A stretch of DNA of 16,368 bases from an uncultured Holdemanella sp. (lineage in GTDB: Bacteria > Bacillota_I > Bacilli_A > Erysipelotrichales > Erysipelotrichaceae), in NCBI RefSeq assembly GCF_934772795.1, contig NZ_CAKVMR010000046.1, positions 1-16,368 of the forward strand. The letters run 5' to 3'. The stretch's first letter is position 1. Each line of letters begins with the position of its first letter. Shown piece by piece: positions 6,089 through 14,370 of this stretch. Made by a program: the position numbers and the translations under genes. Below the pieces are notes generated by a model. The model was not told where the DNA came from. It ran no database searches and saw nothing but the letters and a program-made list of their open reading frames with translations.

Positions 6089-8582
6089 ATTTGGCTATTT
6101 CTTCTTTTAATAGTTCTATATTGATTGGCTTTGCGATATGTCCATCCATACCTGCTTCTATGCATTCTTGAACATCATTTTCAAACGCATTGGCACTCAT
6201 CGCAAGAATATGTACGCTTTTCGCATCACTTCGTGGTAAAGCACGAATTTCTCGAGTGGCTTCAAGACCATCTTTAACTGGCATCATAATGTCCATAAAA
6301 ATATAATCGAAAGTATAAAGCTTAGATTGCTTGAATTGATCGATGGCTTCTTGTCCATTTCGAGCAATCGATACATCTAATCCTAGATCTTGTAAAAGAA
6401 TGGTTGCGATTTCTATATTGATTTCATTATCTTCAACAAGCAAGGCTTTCTTATTTGTAAGATCCAATGATTTCTTTTGAACTGGTATTATAATTTGTGG
6501 GTTTGGATCAATCTGTAAAGGAAGAATTACCCTAAAGGTTGTACCCACATCTTCTTTACTTTCCATTTGAATTGTACCATGCATCATTTCTACGATGTCT
6601 TTGACAATGGATAGTCCTAATCCTGTACCATTGTATCCGGTTGTGGTTGGTTTACCTTCGCAGGCAAATGGTTCAAAGGCATGTTTCTGAAATTCTTCAC
6701 TCATACCAAGTCCAGTATCTTTACATACAAATTCATAGTTGGCATACGTATCATCACTCGATAGTTCGGTACAATATAATGTAACAGAGCCACCTTCACG
6801 ATTGTACTTAATGGCATTACTCGCAATGTTCATCAATAGGCGGTTTAAATATTCGCCACTACCCACAAAATTACGATGGATGATCTTGCTCATATCTTTT
6901 CCGCCGTAGAATTGAAGGTTGTGTTGTTCGCAGTTTGTTTCAACTATCGCAATAATTTTATTTAGAATATCAATTAAGTTGAATGGTTTATTTTCTAAAA
7001 CCAGTGTACCGGATTCCACTTTATTCATATCTAAAATATCATTGATCAAAGATAATAAGTAATCTAAAGAAGTTAATACTTTTTCTTTACAATCATGAAG
7101 CTTATCTGTATCGTTTGAATATCTTTCAGAGAGGTTGATCATACCTACGATGCCATTTAATGGCGTACGTATGTCGTGAGACATTCTTCGTAAGAAGTTT
7201 GTCTTGGCAAGACTAGCACGCTTGGCTTCTATGGCCGCTTCTTTTAGTGTTTCTTTGGCTTCTAACTCTCTTTTCTTCATATCATCAATATCAGACAAGG
7301 TCATCAATACATTTGTCAAATTATGATTCTTGTCGTAGGTTTGAGGTATAATAGAGCAGGCATGCCATTTTCCATCTTGGCCTTTCACTTCAAGGGTAAG
7401 AATGTTTTTACCTTTCATACGCTCATTGATTGTGTCTAGATCAATAAATTCTAAGACTTCATCAATAAATGGAGATGTGCTGTTCTTAGCTAAAAAGTAT
7501 GCTTTAAGTTGTTCCATACTCCCTTTAAAATCGGTTTCTGTAATTTTCTTGTCGGAACTCTTATAAGAGAGTACGGTATAGGATTGTTTCTTTAAATCAA
7601 TGGTGGCGATACTCTTATAAATTGAACCAATCGCATGAATGATTTCATTGTATGTGCGCTCTTTTTTTAGGGCGTCATTCAATTGTTTATTTTGTTCTTC
7701 CCGTTCTTTGACAATATCATCAATATGGCGTGAGCCTAGAATGACTTTAAAGCCAGTGTCAGACTTAATTTTCACAACACGCGTTTCCATATAGTATGGA
7801 TTAGCTTGGTCTTTATTAATACAAAATTGTAAAGAAAGTTCATCCCTATCTTTCATGGCTTGCATAAGATTGTTTCGTTCTAGCTTTTCAACATAGGATT
7901 CATTACCTTTATAAACGGCTTGTATCTTACTATATATATCTAGGGTTGTGGAATATTTAAATTCCGAACCCGATGCGATATGTGGATTGGTATCTTTGAT
8001 GACTTTTAAATCGTCTCTTTCTAAATCACATACATAGACAACGCTATAGTCATTGCATAATGCCAACAAGATGGAGTCTTCTTCAGAAGCTTGTTTATAA
8101 GCTATTTCTAATTCTTCTTTTTGGTGTTTCTTTTCTTCAAGGAGTTGTTGAAGGCGTTTTTCATTCTTATATTGTTTTTCCATGAGATCATCCATGACTT
8201 TGACGCCAATCACAACTTCAAAGCTGGACTTGGATTCGTTGATTTTAATGGCTCGAAAAGAATGGTATTCATTGCCATTTTGATTTGGTTTTAAACGACA
8301 ATGATAGCGATAAATGGGAGTATGTTTTAGCTTTTCCATTAATGCCTGTGGTTCAAATTCTTTCCATATGCATTCTTGAGCGGAATCTTGAATATAAAGA
8401 TTCTCAAAATATTGAATCATTTTACTAAAGGAGTGAAGCGTGTAGGAATCCATGGTTTGTATAGCCATATCGGTATGGGTTCCTTTGTCAAAGCGAATGA
8501 TATCGATGGTATCTTGAATGAGGTCGCATTGATAGATGGCCGTAAAATCTGTGCATAAAGCTTCAAGTATTTGTGGATTCAT
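6078..8582 (-). CDS. Soluble hybrid histidine kinase with repeated sensory domains
   Basis: An 834-aa cytoplasmic hybrid sensor kinase; no membrane segment is seen. Residues 1-440 hold three PAS-like repeats of about 120-150 aa. Each opens with a motif such as LEALCTDFTAIYQCDL (7) or LLALCNDYSVVYVCDL (171), and each ends with a motif such as SRHIDDIVKER (284) followed by a coiled coil. The HisKA domain has FLRRMSHDIRTPLNG with phospho-acceptor H469. The HATPase has the N box LLMNIASNAIKY (582-593), DTGLGM (622) and GTGLGLSIV (652-660). The receiver domain (about 711-834) has VEDNE, phospho-acceptor D764 in FMDIMMP and K818. No HPt protein or separate response regulator is in the window. AGGAG lies 7 nt before the ATG. 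It is related to the kinase at 11974. The ligand is unknown. Confidence 0.93.
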   Translation of the reverse strand: MNPQILEALCTDFTAIYQCDLIQDTIDIIRFDKGTHTDMAIQTMDSYTLHSFSKMIQYFENLYIQDSAQECIWKEFEPQALMEKLKHTPIYRYHCRLKPNQNGNEYHSFRAIKINESKSSFEVVIGVKVMDDLMEKQYKNEKRLQQLLEEKKHQKEELEIAYKQASEEDSILLALCNDYSVVYVCDLERDDLKVIKDTNPHIASGSEFKYSTTLDIYSKIQAVYKGNESYVEKLERNNLMQAMKDRDELSLQFCINKDQANPYYMETRVVKIKSDTGFKVILGSRHIDDIVKEREEQNKQLNDALKKERTYNEIIHAIGSIYKSIATIDLKKQSYTVLSYKSSDKKITETDFKGSMEQLKAYFLAKNSTSPFIDEVLEFIDLDTINERMKGKNILTLEVKGQDGKWHACSIIPQTYDKNHNLTNVLMTLSDIDDMKKRELEAKETLKEAAIEAKRASLAKTNFLRRMSHDIRTPLNGIVGMINLSERYSNDTDKLHDCKEKVLTSLDYLLSLINDILDMNKVESGTLVLENKPFNLIDILNKIIAIVETNCEQHNLQFYGGKDMSKIIHRNFVGSGEYLNRLLMNIASNAIKYNREGGSVTLYCTELSSDDTYANYEFVCKDTGLGMSEEFQKHAFEPFACEGKPTTTGYNGTGLGLSIVKDIVEMMHGTIQMESKEDVGTTFRVILPLQIDPNPQIIIPVQKKSLDLTNKKALLVEDNEINIEIATILLQDLGLDVSIARNGQEAIDQFKQSKLYTFDYIFMDIMMPVKDGLEATREIRALPRSDAKSVHILAMSANAFENDVQECIEAGMDGHIAKPINIELLKEEIAKLKG

Positions 8583-8597
8583 GATAATTCTCCTATT

Positions 8598-8656
8598 AAA
8601 AAAGCGTCTATAGAAAGACGCAGGTAAGATCGTGCAAATGAATCATGCACCTTTCT
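8598..8656 (-). promoter_or_regulatory. Candidate transcription attenuator in the kinase leader
   Basis: On the minus strand the hairpin GCGTCT/AGACGC (8616-8621 with 8604-8609) is followed by T6 (8598-8603), directly before the AGGAG ribosome-binding site (8590-8594). Upstream are a hairpin GTGCA/TGCAC (8646-8650 with 8632-8636) and flanking AGGT/ACCT. AGAAAG at the predicted transcript start (8651-8656) is complementary to CTTTCT (8612-8617), which overlaps the 5' arm and loop of the terminator, so a competing antiterminator is possible. I recognise no known riboswitch class. Confidence 0.5.
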
Positions 8657-8662
8657 AAGGGC

Positions 8663-8691
8663 ATTATACTCGATTGTTAAAACGAATAAAA
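8663..8691 (-). promoter_or_regulatory. Promoter of the hybrid kinase gene
   Basis: On the minus strand the -10 is a perfect TATAAT (8663-8668). At 17 bp the -35 would be TTTTAT (8686-8691), which coincides with the T-tract of the small RNA terminator. The predicted start is near 8656. TTTTAACAA (minus, in the spacer) resembles the TTGTTAACAA sites near the Crp/Fnr genes. Confidence 0.5.
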
Positions 8692-8767
8692 GAGCTGGTC
8701 GGGTAAACCAGCTCAAGAAATAGGAAACGCTGGATAAGCGGTAAAAGGGTAATTTGATTATCCAGCA
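8684..8767 (-). ncRNA. Candidate small RNA with anti-Shine-Dalgarno motif (copy 2)
   Basis: The predicted transcript is about 84 nt, with the same plan as the RNA at 5194-5287. The first hairpin GCTGGATAA/TTATCCAGC (8758-8766 with 8729-8737) has a 20-nt loop unlike copy 1. The 14-nt spacer (8715-8728) carries GTTTCCTAT. The terminator GAGCTGGT/ACCAGCTC (8707-8714 with 8692-8699) is followed by TTTTATT. Relative to copy 1, the two inner terminator pairs change from A-T, A-T to G-C, T-A, so pairing is kept while sequence changes. It lies in the divergent region between the kinase and trkA, on the kinase strand. The weaker T-tract leaves read-through toward the kinase possible. Confidence 0.6.
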
Positions 8768-8773
8768 TAGCCT

Positions 8774-8801
8774 AGTATATCACTATGAATTGGAAATGCA
8801 A
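8774..8801 (-). promoter_or_regulatory. Promoter of small RNA copy 2
   Basis: On the minus strand the -10 is TATACT (8774-8779) within TGATATACT, as in copy 1, and it ends 8 nt before CTGG or the stem in the same way. The -35 candidate TTGCAT (8796-8801) lies 16 bp away. The predicted start is about 8767. Confidence 0.48.
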
Positions 8802-8851
8802 GAAGATTGAACATATTTTCTGTATCACTAGTTTTTAGTTTTGATTTGTAT

Positions 8852-8890
8852 TATACTTGTGATAGGTTCCGTATCGGAATTTATTTTTTT
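8852..8890 (+). promoter_or_regulatory. trkA -10 element and leader hairpin with T-tract
   Basis: -10 candidate TATACT (8852-8857) has no good -35. Hairpin TTCCG-TAT-CGGAA (8867-8879) is followed by TTTATTTTTTTT, which resembles a small terminator placed just before the GGAGG (8892-8896) of trkA. It could stabilise the 5' end, stop read-through from upstream, or attenuate the operon. The stem is only 5 bp. Confidence 0.4.
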
Positions 8891-8901
8891 TGGAGGAAAA
8901 T

Positions 8902-10260
8902 ATGAAAATTATTGTAGTTGGTGATGGAAAAGTTGGCTTTGCGATTGCGAAACAATTGAATCAAGAGGGTCATGATATTACAGTGGTTGAAAATAAAGCG
9001 AATGTATTATCGAGTACAATGAATCAGCTAGATATTGTTGGTGTGCAAGGTAATGGGGCTAGTTTAGACACATTGCTAGAGGCACGTGCACCTTCGAGTG
9101 ATTTATTGATTGCGGCTACATCAACGGATGAAGTGAATATTATTTGTTGTTTATTGGCAAAAAAATTGGGAGCTAGACATACCATTGCTCGTATTCGTAA
9201 TCCAGAATACAATAACACAGTTCGTTTGATTAAAGATGAATTGGGATTGAGTATGAGTATCAATCCAGAGCAGGCGGCGGCTCGTGAAATTTTGCGTGCC
9301 ATTCGTTTCTCAAATTCCATTAAAGTATCGTCTTTTGCGAAGGGAAGAATTGAACTTGCCGAAGTCAAGGTTACAGAGAATTCGCCACTTTTAAATATGC
9401 GTGTGGTAGATATCAATCGTCGTTTTAAGACAGAAGTCTTGTTTGTGACGATCTTGCGTGATGGCCAAGTCATTATTCCTAATGGAAATACGGTGATTTA
9501 TGAAAATGATCGTGTGACATTAACAGGTTCAACAACGCAATTGGAGCGTTTCTTTATTAAGATTGGTATTTTAAGTGATCGTACCGTAAATGAGGTTATG
9601 ATCGTTGGTGGTGGTCGTATCACATATTATTTAACGAGCATGTTGCTTGAACTAGGTATGGCTGTTAAGATCATTGAGTTGAATAAAGAGAAGTGTATCA
9701 GCTTGGTTGAAAAATTCCCACAGGCAACCGTTATTCATGGGGATGGAACGGATCATGAATTATTGTTGAGTGAATCTTTAGAGGAAATGGATGCCTTTAT
9801 TGCGCTTACAGATAATGATGAGGAGAATGTTATTATTTCGATGTTTGCGCAAAGTCATGGTGTTACGCATGTGCTTCCTAAGGTAAACCGTGTTTCTTTA
9901 GGTTTCTTGTTGGATAAGCTAGGTCTTGAAAATTCGATTACGCCTAAGTTTATTACTGCCAACCAAATCGTACAGTATGTTCGTGCTATGCAGAATACGG
10001 TGGGATCCAACGTTGAATCTTTGATCAAGCTAGTGGATGACAAGGTTGAGGCATTAGAGTTTAGGGTGCGTGACAATTGTCGTTTTATTGATGTGCCAAT
10101 CAAGGATCTAAATATTCGTAAGGGTATTATCATTGCATATGTAACACATAAAGGTGTTTCTAAGGTAGCTACTGGTGATACGCGTATTCAACTATCAGAT
10201 ACGGTTATTATTATTAGTAAGGTTGCAGGATTGAGGGATATCAATGATTTACTATCTTAA
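8902..10260 (+). CDS. trkA: Trk potassium uptake NAD-binding protein TrkA
   Basis: Cytoplasmic gating subunit of the Trk/Ktr potassium transporter. The 452 aa contain two RCK units in tandem: a Rossmann domain (1-120), a TrkA_C domain (about 140-222), a second Rossmann domain (231-350) and a second TrkA_C domain (about 370-450). The first nucleotide loop is GDGKVG (7-12), followed by acidic residue E30. The second is GGGRIT (236-241), where the usual last glycine is threonine, so nucleotide binding may be weaker or different there. The start is the ATG 5 nt after GGAGG; an in-frame TTG at 8890 overlaps the ribosome-binding site and was rejected. It overlaps trkH by 17 bp. The double-RCK length fits TrkA rather than the single-unit KtrA. 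Confidence 0.95.
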   Translation: MKIIVVGDGKVGFAIAKQLNQEGHDITVVENKANVLSSTMNQLDIVGVQGNGASLDTLLEARAPSSDLLIAATSTDEVNIICCLLAKKLGARHTIARIRNPEYNNTVRLIKDELGLSMSINPEQAAAREILRAIRFSNSIKVSSFAKGRIELAEVKVTENSPLLNMRVVDINRRFKTEVLFVTILRDGQVIIPNGNTVIYENDRVTLTGSTTQLERFFIKIGILSDRTVNEVMIVGGGRITYYLTSMLLELGMAVKIIELNKEKCISLVEKFPQATVIHGDGTDHELLLSESLEEMDAFIALTDNDEENVIISMFAQSHGVTHVLPKVNRVSLGFLLDKLGLENSITPKFITANQIVQYVRAMQNTVGSNVESLIKLVDDKVEALEFRVRDNCRFIDVPIKDLNIRKGIIIAYVTHKGVSKVATGDTRIQLSDTVIIISKVAGLRDINDLLS

Positions 10261-11764
10261 GCATAATATACATAAACTAAACTGGGCTATCATTGGTAAC
10301 GTATTGGGTATGGTACTAATTGCGCAGGCCTGTCTAATGGTGTTGCCGGTCATTGTGGATTTGATTTATCAAGAAGGATTATATGATTCTTATTTGATCG
10401 TAATTGGGATTTGTTTGGTTTTAGGATATGCTTTAACGCGTAAAAAGGCGAGAATGAATTCTTATTTTGCGAAAGATGGAATGATTGCGGTAGGTATTGC
10501 CTGGGTGGTTGTTTCTTTCTTTGGTGGATTACCATTCTATTTATCGGGTGAAATTCCTTCTTTTGTGGATTGTTTCTTTGAGGCTGTGTCTGGATTTACA
10601 ACAACAGGATCTAGTATTTTAACGGAAGTCGAGAATTTGAAGCATGCCACACTATTCTGGCGTAGCTTTACACACTGGATTGGTGGTATGGGTATCTTGG
10701 TTTTCATTTTGGCTTTACTTCCAAAATCAAATGATCGTGATATGCATATTATGCGTGCGGAAGCGCCAGGTCCTACAATTGGTAAATTGGTCCCTCGTAT
10801 GCGTCAGTCTGCGATGATTTTATATGCGATGTATATGGGATTGACAGTAATTCAAGTTATTTTACTAGTGATTGGTAAGATGCCATTATTTGATGCGTTG
10901 TGTAATACGTTTGGTACAGCAGGTACGGGTGGTTTTGCGATTAAAAACACGAGTATTGGTGCCTACAACAATGCGTATTATGAAGTGATCATTACGATTT
11001 TCATGATTTTATTTGGTGTGAACTTTAATATGTATTACTTTTTATTGATCAAAGATTTTAAACAGGTCTTTAAAAATGAAGAGTTGCGTACATATTTGGG
11101 TATTATCTTAGTTTCCATTACTTGTATCACATTGAATATTTTATCAATGTATAATTTTGATGTATTCAAATCTATTCGTTTGGCAAGCTTTCAAGTAGGT
11201 TCGATTATTACGACAACGGGATATTCGAGTTGTGATTATAGTGTATGGCCACAATTTAGTAAGATGATCATTTTCTTATTAACCGTGTGTGGAGCAAGTG
11301 CTGGTTCTACTGGTGGTGGTGTAAAAGTAAGTCGTCTTTTGATTATTGTAAAGAAGATCAAGTTGGATATTCAAAAGTTACTGCATCCGCAAAAAGTAGA
11401 AGCCATCACAATGGATGGTAAGGTTGTAGATACAGAGGTGGTCAATCAAATCATGGCGTATTTCTGTAGTTTCATTATTATTGTTGGTGTGTTGTTGTTT
11501 TTGGTTTCATTTAATAACTTTGATTTTGAGACAACGGTTACATCGGTTATGACTTGTATTGGTAATGTAGGTCCAGGATTTGGTCTTTGTGGTCCAATGG
11601 GAAACTTTTCAATGTTCTCGGATTTTTCTAAGATTGTCTTATCGGTAGCGATGTTGATTGGTCGTTTGGAAATCTATCCAATTATCATCTTCTTAGCTCC
11701 GCTATTAAATATTCGTAGTGTGTCTAAGACTATTCATAGTCGTAAAAAGCGTAGAAGCAATTAA
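10244..11764 (+). CDS. trkH: Trk potassium uptake membrane protein TrkH
   Basis: The membrane channel subunit, 506 aa, with about ten hydrophobic segments and four pore loops that form the K+ selectivity filter: FTTTGS (118-123), AGTGGF (226-231), TTTGYSS (323-329) and GNVGPGFG (440-447). The conserved loop TVCGASAGSTGGGVKVSR (347-364) is the intramembrane region linked to gating. The tail is strongly basic (SRKKRRSN). The ATG lies inside the end of trkA, with GAGGGA (10233-10238) 5 nt upstream, so translation is probably coupled and subunit ratios linked. A terminator covers the stop codon. Confidence 0.96.
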   Translation: MIYYLKHNIHKLNWAIIGNVLGMVLIAQACLMVLPVIVDLIYQEGLYDSYLIVIGICLVLGYALTRKKARMNSYFAKDGMIAVGIAWVVVSFFGGLPFYLSGEIPSFVDCFFEAVSGFTTTGSSILTEVENLKHATLFWRSFTHWIGGMGILVFILALLPKSNDRDMHIMRAEAPGPTIGKLVPRMRQSAMILYAMYMGLTVIQVILLVIGKMPLFDALCNTFGTAGTGGFAIKNTSIGAYNNAYYEVIITIFMILFGVNFNMYYFLLIKDFKQVFKNEELRTYLGIILVSITCITLNILSMYNFDVFKSIRLASFQVGSIITTTGYSSCDYSVWPQFSKMIIFLLTVCGASAGSTGGGVKVSRLLIIVKKIKLDIQKLLHPQKVEAITMDGKVVDTEVVNQIMAYFCSFIIIVGVLLFLVSFNNFDFETTVTSVMTCIGNVGPGFGLCGPMGNFSMFSDFSKIVLSVAMLIGRLEIYPIIIFLAPLLNIRSVSKTIHSRKKRRSN

Positions 11765-11786
11765 GGTACTTTATGTACCTTTTTTA
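11763..11786 (+). terminator. Intrinsic terminator of trkAH
   Basis: AAGGTAC (11763-11769) pairs perfectly with GTACCTT (11775-11781) around TTTAT, followed by more T. The last two bases of the TAA stop (11762-11764) are in the stem. Confidence 0.85.
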
Positions 11787-11787
11787 T

Positions 11788-11825
11788 TTGCACTTTTTAG
11801 TATTGTTTGTACTTTTTAATTGAGT
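11788..11825 (+). promoter_or_regulatory. Tandem TTGCAC-type direct repeats upstream of the second kinase
   Basis: TTGCACTTTTTA (11788) and TTGTACTTTTTA (11807) start 19 bp apart and are followed by ATTGAGT. A very similar pair, followed by ATCGAGT, is at 15097-15137. Both pairs lie just after a terminator and before a plus-strand gene. Direct repeats about two helical turns apart suggest a tandem operator. The binding protein is unknown. Confidence 0.35.
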
Positions 11826-11858
11826 GTAAACGCATACATCTAACTTAAACGTATTTTG

Positions 11859-11867
11859 TGTTACTAT
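11859..11867 (+). promoter_or_regulatory. Possible promoter of the second kinase
   Basis: TGTTACTAT is an extended -10 form, giving a leader of about 100 nt. The better-looking TATACT at 11953-11958 is too close: transcription from it would begin inside the ribosome-binding site. Confidence 0.3.
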
Positions 11868-11973
11868 ATAGTTGAATTTGTTTACTTTTGTTTAATGGGA
11901 ATATAACCATAGGTTTTGTGGATTGAAATAGGGTTGAGAGTTTGATAGAGTTTATACTATTAGGGGAATGACT

Positions 11974-14298
11974 ATGAAAATAATAGATAATGATTTGACA
12001 ATTCAAGAAGTGTGTGGGCGTATTGGTGGATATCATCGGTGTTCATTAGAGGATGGGTATCCCTTTTTATATGTGAGTTTAAAATTTCTAGAGATGTTGG
12101 GTTGGTCTAAGGAAGAGATTGAAACTCGTTTTGATAATAAATTCATGAATATGGTGCATCCAGAAGATCGAGATGTTGATTTATTTCATTCTGTCTTTCG
12201 TTTGTTAGGGAAAGATGGATATCACTATGTAAGTGAGAGTATAGAGATAGAGGGGGATTCTATACTGCATGGACATATTTCGGATGTGACGGAATTTATT
12301 CGTGAAAAGGAAAAGAATAATATCTTATCGGCATTGACTATGGATTATACGTCTTTAGTGCTTTGTGACTTGAAACAAGATACGGTGGAAGTCATTAAGC
12401 AGGATGCGAGTTGTGGTGAGATAAATTGGCATAGTTATAGTGAGAGTTTAAATTATTTCTATCGCAATGTACTGATGGAGGATTATTGTCCAAATTATAT
12501 GGATCTTTTATCAAATGATTCTTTAATGCGTTCATTAAAGGAACAGGGTTCATTAGAATGGCATTTTCAAATTGTTCCGGATGAGAATGGAGTTTCGAAT
12601 TTAGGGGCAAGAGCTGTATTTCTATATGAGGATTTGAATCATTTTAAGATTATAATGGGCTTTCGTCCGATTGATGAAATCGTAAAGAGGGAAAGGGTAT
12701 TAGAGCTTCAAAGAGAGATTATTGAGGGTCTTGGTAAAGAATACTTTTCCGTATTATTGTTGGAGTTGGATAGTGGTCAAATCTTTTCATATCGTGAAGT
12801 GGGTGAGAATGGAAAGCAAATTGCGGATTTTTGTCGTGAATATGAAAATCAGTGGTGTGAATTGTTGCCGGCTTATGCCGATGAGATTGTGACCGATGAA
12901 AGTCGTGCGGATTTCTTAAAGCAGCTTTCATTAGATGCGTTGTGTTCCAATCATGATGATTTTTCGATGACCTATGAATTTAAAAAGGGTGATAGTATTC
13001 TTTATCATGAGATACGTATTGCGTATGTTTATAAAAAGGATCGTAGTCGTGTAGCGGTGATTGGTACAAGAAATATTGATGATTTGATTAAGAAGGAACG
13101 TTTGCAGGAGGCGAAATTAAAAGAGGCGTATATTGTGGCGGAAGAGGCGAATAAGGCGAAGACGGATTTCTTAAACAATATGTCGCATGATATTCGTACG
13201 CCTATGAATGTGATTCTTGGCTACAATGCGTTGATGAAGCAGTATTTGACAGATCCAATCCTGGTGGATTATCAAAATAAGATTGAGCAGAGTGGTAAGT
13301 TCTTACTTTCCATTATCAATAATGTTCTGGATATGGCGCGTATTGAGAGTGGTAAGATGGTTGTCGAAGAAAGAGCCGAACAAATCGGACTAGTAGTAGA
13401 AGAGCTCGAGAGCGTATTCGAGTCGAGTGCACAAGAAAAGAATATCGTATTTACAACGAGTGTGGATGTGGATCATAAACATATTTTGTGTGATGGTTTT
13501 AAGGTTCGTGAAATCTTAATGAATCTAGTTGGAAATGCGTTTAAGTATACGCCTGATGGTGGTCATATTGCGATTGATGTGAAGGAATTGGATTGTGAAA
13601 AAACTGGTTATGTCAGAATTCAAACGCAGGTCAAAGATACGGGTATTGGAATGAGTGAAGATTTTCTTCCAACGTTATTTGATTCTTTTTCTAGAGAATA
13701 CAATACAACGATTGGAAAAGTTTCGGGTACAGGTCTAGGTATGTCGATAGTCAAGAATCTTGTGGATATGATGGATGGAGAGATTTGTGTCAAGAGTAAA
13801 CTGGGTGAGGGTACTTGTTTCACTCTTACTTTTGAGCATAGGATATCGGATGAGGATAGTATAGAATTGAATCAAGAATTGGATGTTCTTGATGAAAAAT
13901 CCATCTTGCAAGGTAAGCATGTATTACTTGTGGAAGATAATGATTTAAATGCCGAGATTGCGATGGCGATTCTAGAACAGAGTGGTTTAGTATTGGATCG
14001 TGTTGAGGATGGTTTGGCTTGTATAAATCGGTTGTCTGAAGTAGATGCGGATTTGTATGATTTAATTTTGATGGATATTCAAATGCCAAATATGAATGGG
14101 TATGAGGCGACAAGAAGAATTCGTCAATTTGAGAATTCAAAAAAGGCAAATATTCCAATTCTAGCTATGACGGCCAATGCGTTTGAGGAAGATAAGAAAA
14201 TGGCAATGGAAGCGGGTATGAATGGGCATGTTTCTAAGCCAATTGATGTGAATGTATTGGAAAATCAGATTCTGAACATATTCAAAAAAGTGTCATAA
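11974..14298 (+). CDS. Soluble hybrid histidine kinase (second copy)
   Basis: A 774-aa cytoplasmic hybrid sensor kinase without membrane segments. A short PAS-like domain (about 18-110, with FLEMLGWSKEEI and MVHPEDRD) precedes two repeats of the kind found in the kinase at 6078. These open LSALTMDYTSLVLCDL (118) and IIEGLGKEYFSVLLLEL (249), and close FRPIDEIVKRE (230) and TRNIDDLIKKE (365). HisKA has FLNNMSHDIRTPMN with H405. HATPase has NLVGNAFKY (517), DTGIGM (555-560) and GTGLGMSIV (585-593). The receiver domain (about 647-774) has VEDND, D701 in LMDIQMP and K755. The ATG at 11974 has AGGGGA 6 nt upstream; the ATG at 11968 is next to that site and is unlikely. A terminator covers the stop. 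A second copy of its last 35 codons is at 14575. Confidence 0.93.
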   Translation: MKIIDNDLTIQEVCGRIGGYHRCSLEDGYPFLYVSLKFLEMLGWSKEEIETRFDNKFMNMVHPEDRDVDLFHSVFRLLGKDGYHYVSESIEIEGDSILHGHISDVTEFIREKEKNNILSALTMDYTSLVLCDLKQDTVEVIKQDASCGEINWHSYSESLNYFYRNVLMEDYCPNYMDLLSNDSLMRSLKEQGSLEWHFQIVPDENGVSNLGARAVFLYEDLNHFKIIMGFRPIDEIVKRERVLELQREIIEGLGKEYFSVLLLELDSGQIFSYREVGENGKQIADFCREYENQWCELLPAYADEIVTDESRADFLKQLSLDALCSNHDDFSMTYEFKKGDSILYHEIRIAYVYKKDRSRVAVIGTRNIDDLIKKERLQEAKLKEAYIVAEEANKAKTDFLNNMSHDIRTPMNVILGYNALMKQYLTDPILVDYQNKIEQSGKFLLSIINNVLDMARIESGKMVVEERAEQIGLVVEELESVFESSAQEKNIVFTTSVDVDHKHILCDGFKVREILMNLVGNAFKYTPDGGHIAIDVKELDCEKTGYVRIQTQVKDTGIGMSEDFLPTLFDSFSREYNTTIGKVSGTGLGMSIVKNLVDMMDGEICVKSKLGEGTCFTLTFEHRISDEDSIELNQELDVLDEKSILQGKHVLLVEDNDLNAEIAMAILEQSGLVLDRVEDGLACINRLSEVDADLYDLILMDIQMPNMNGYEATRRIRQFENSKKANIPILAMTANAFEEDKKMAMEAGMNGHVSKPIDVNVLENQILNIFKKVS

Positions 14299-14311
14299 TT
14301 GGCACTTTTTC
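14284..14311 (+). terminator. Intrinsic terminator of the second kinase
   Basis: AAAAAGTGTC (14285-14294) pairs with GGCACTTTTT (14301-14310), with one G·U, around a 6-nt loop that contains the TAA stop. It is duplicated almost exactly at 14667-14694. Confidence 0.88.
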
Positions 14312-14370
14312 TATAGTAGGTACAACATTTAAATATAAGAAAAAAAGTCCTGCCATAAAGCAAAACTCAA

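Noticed and set aside
8890..8901. TTG start for TrkA adding four residues (MEEN)
   Set aside because: It lies on top of the GGAGG ribosome-binding site; the ATG at 8902 has ideal spacing and the protein then starts with the usual MKIIVVGDGKVG.
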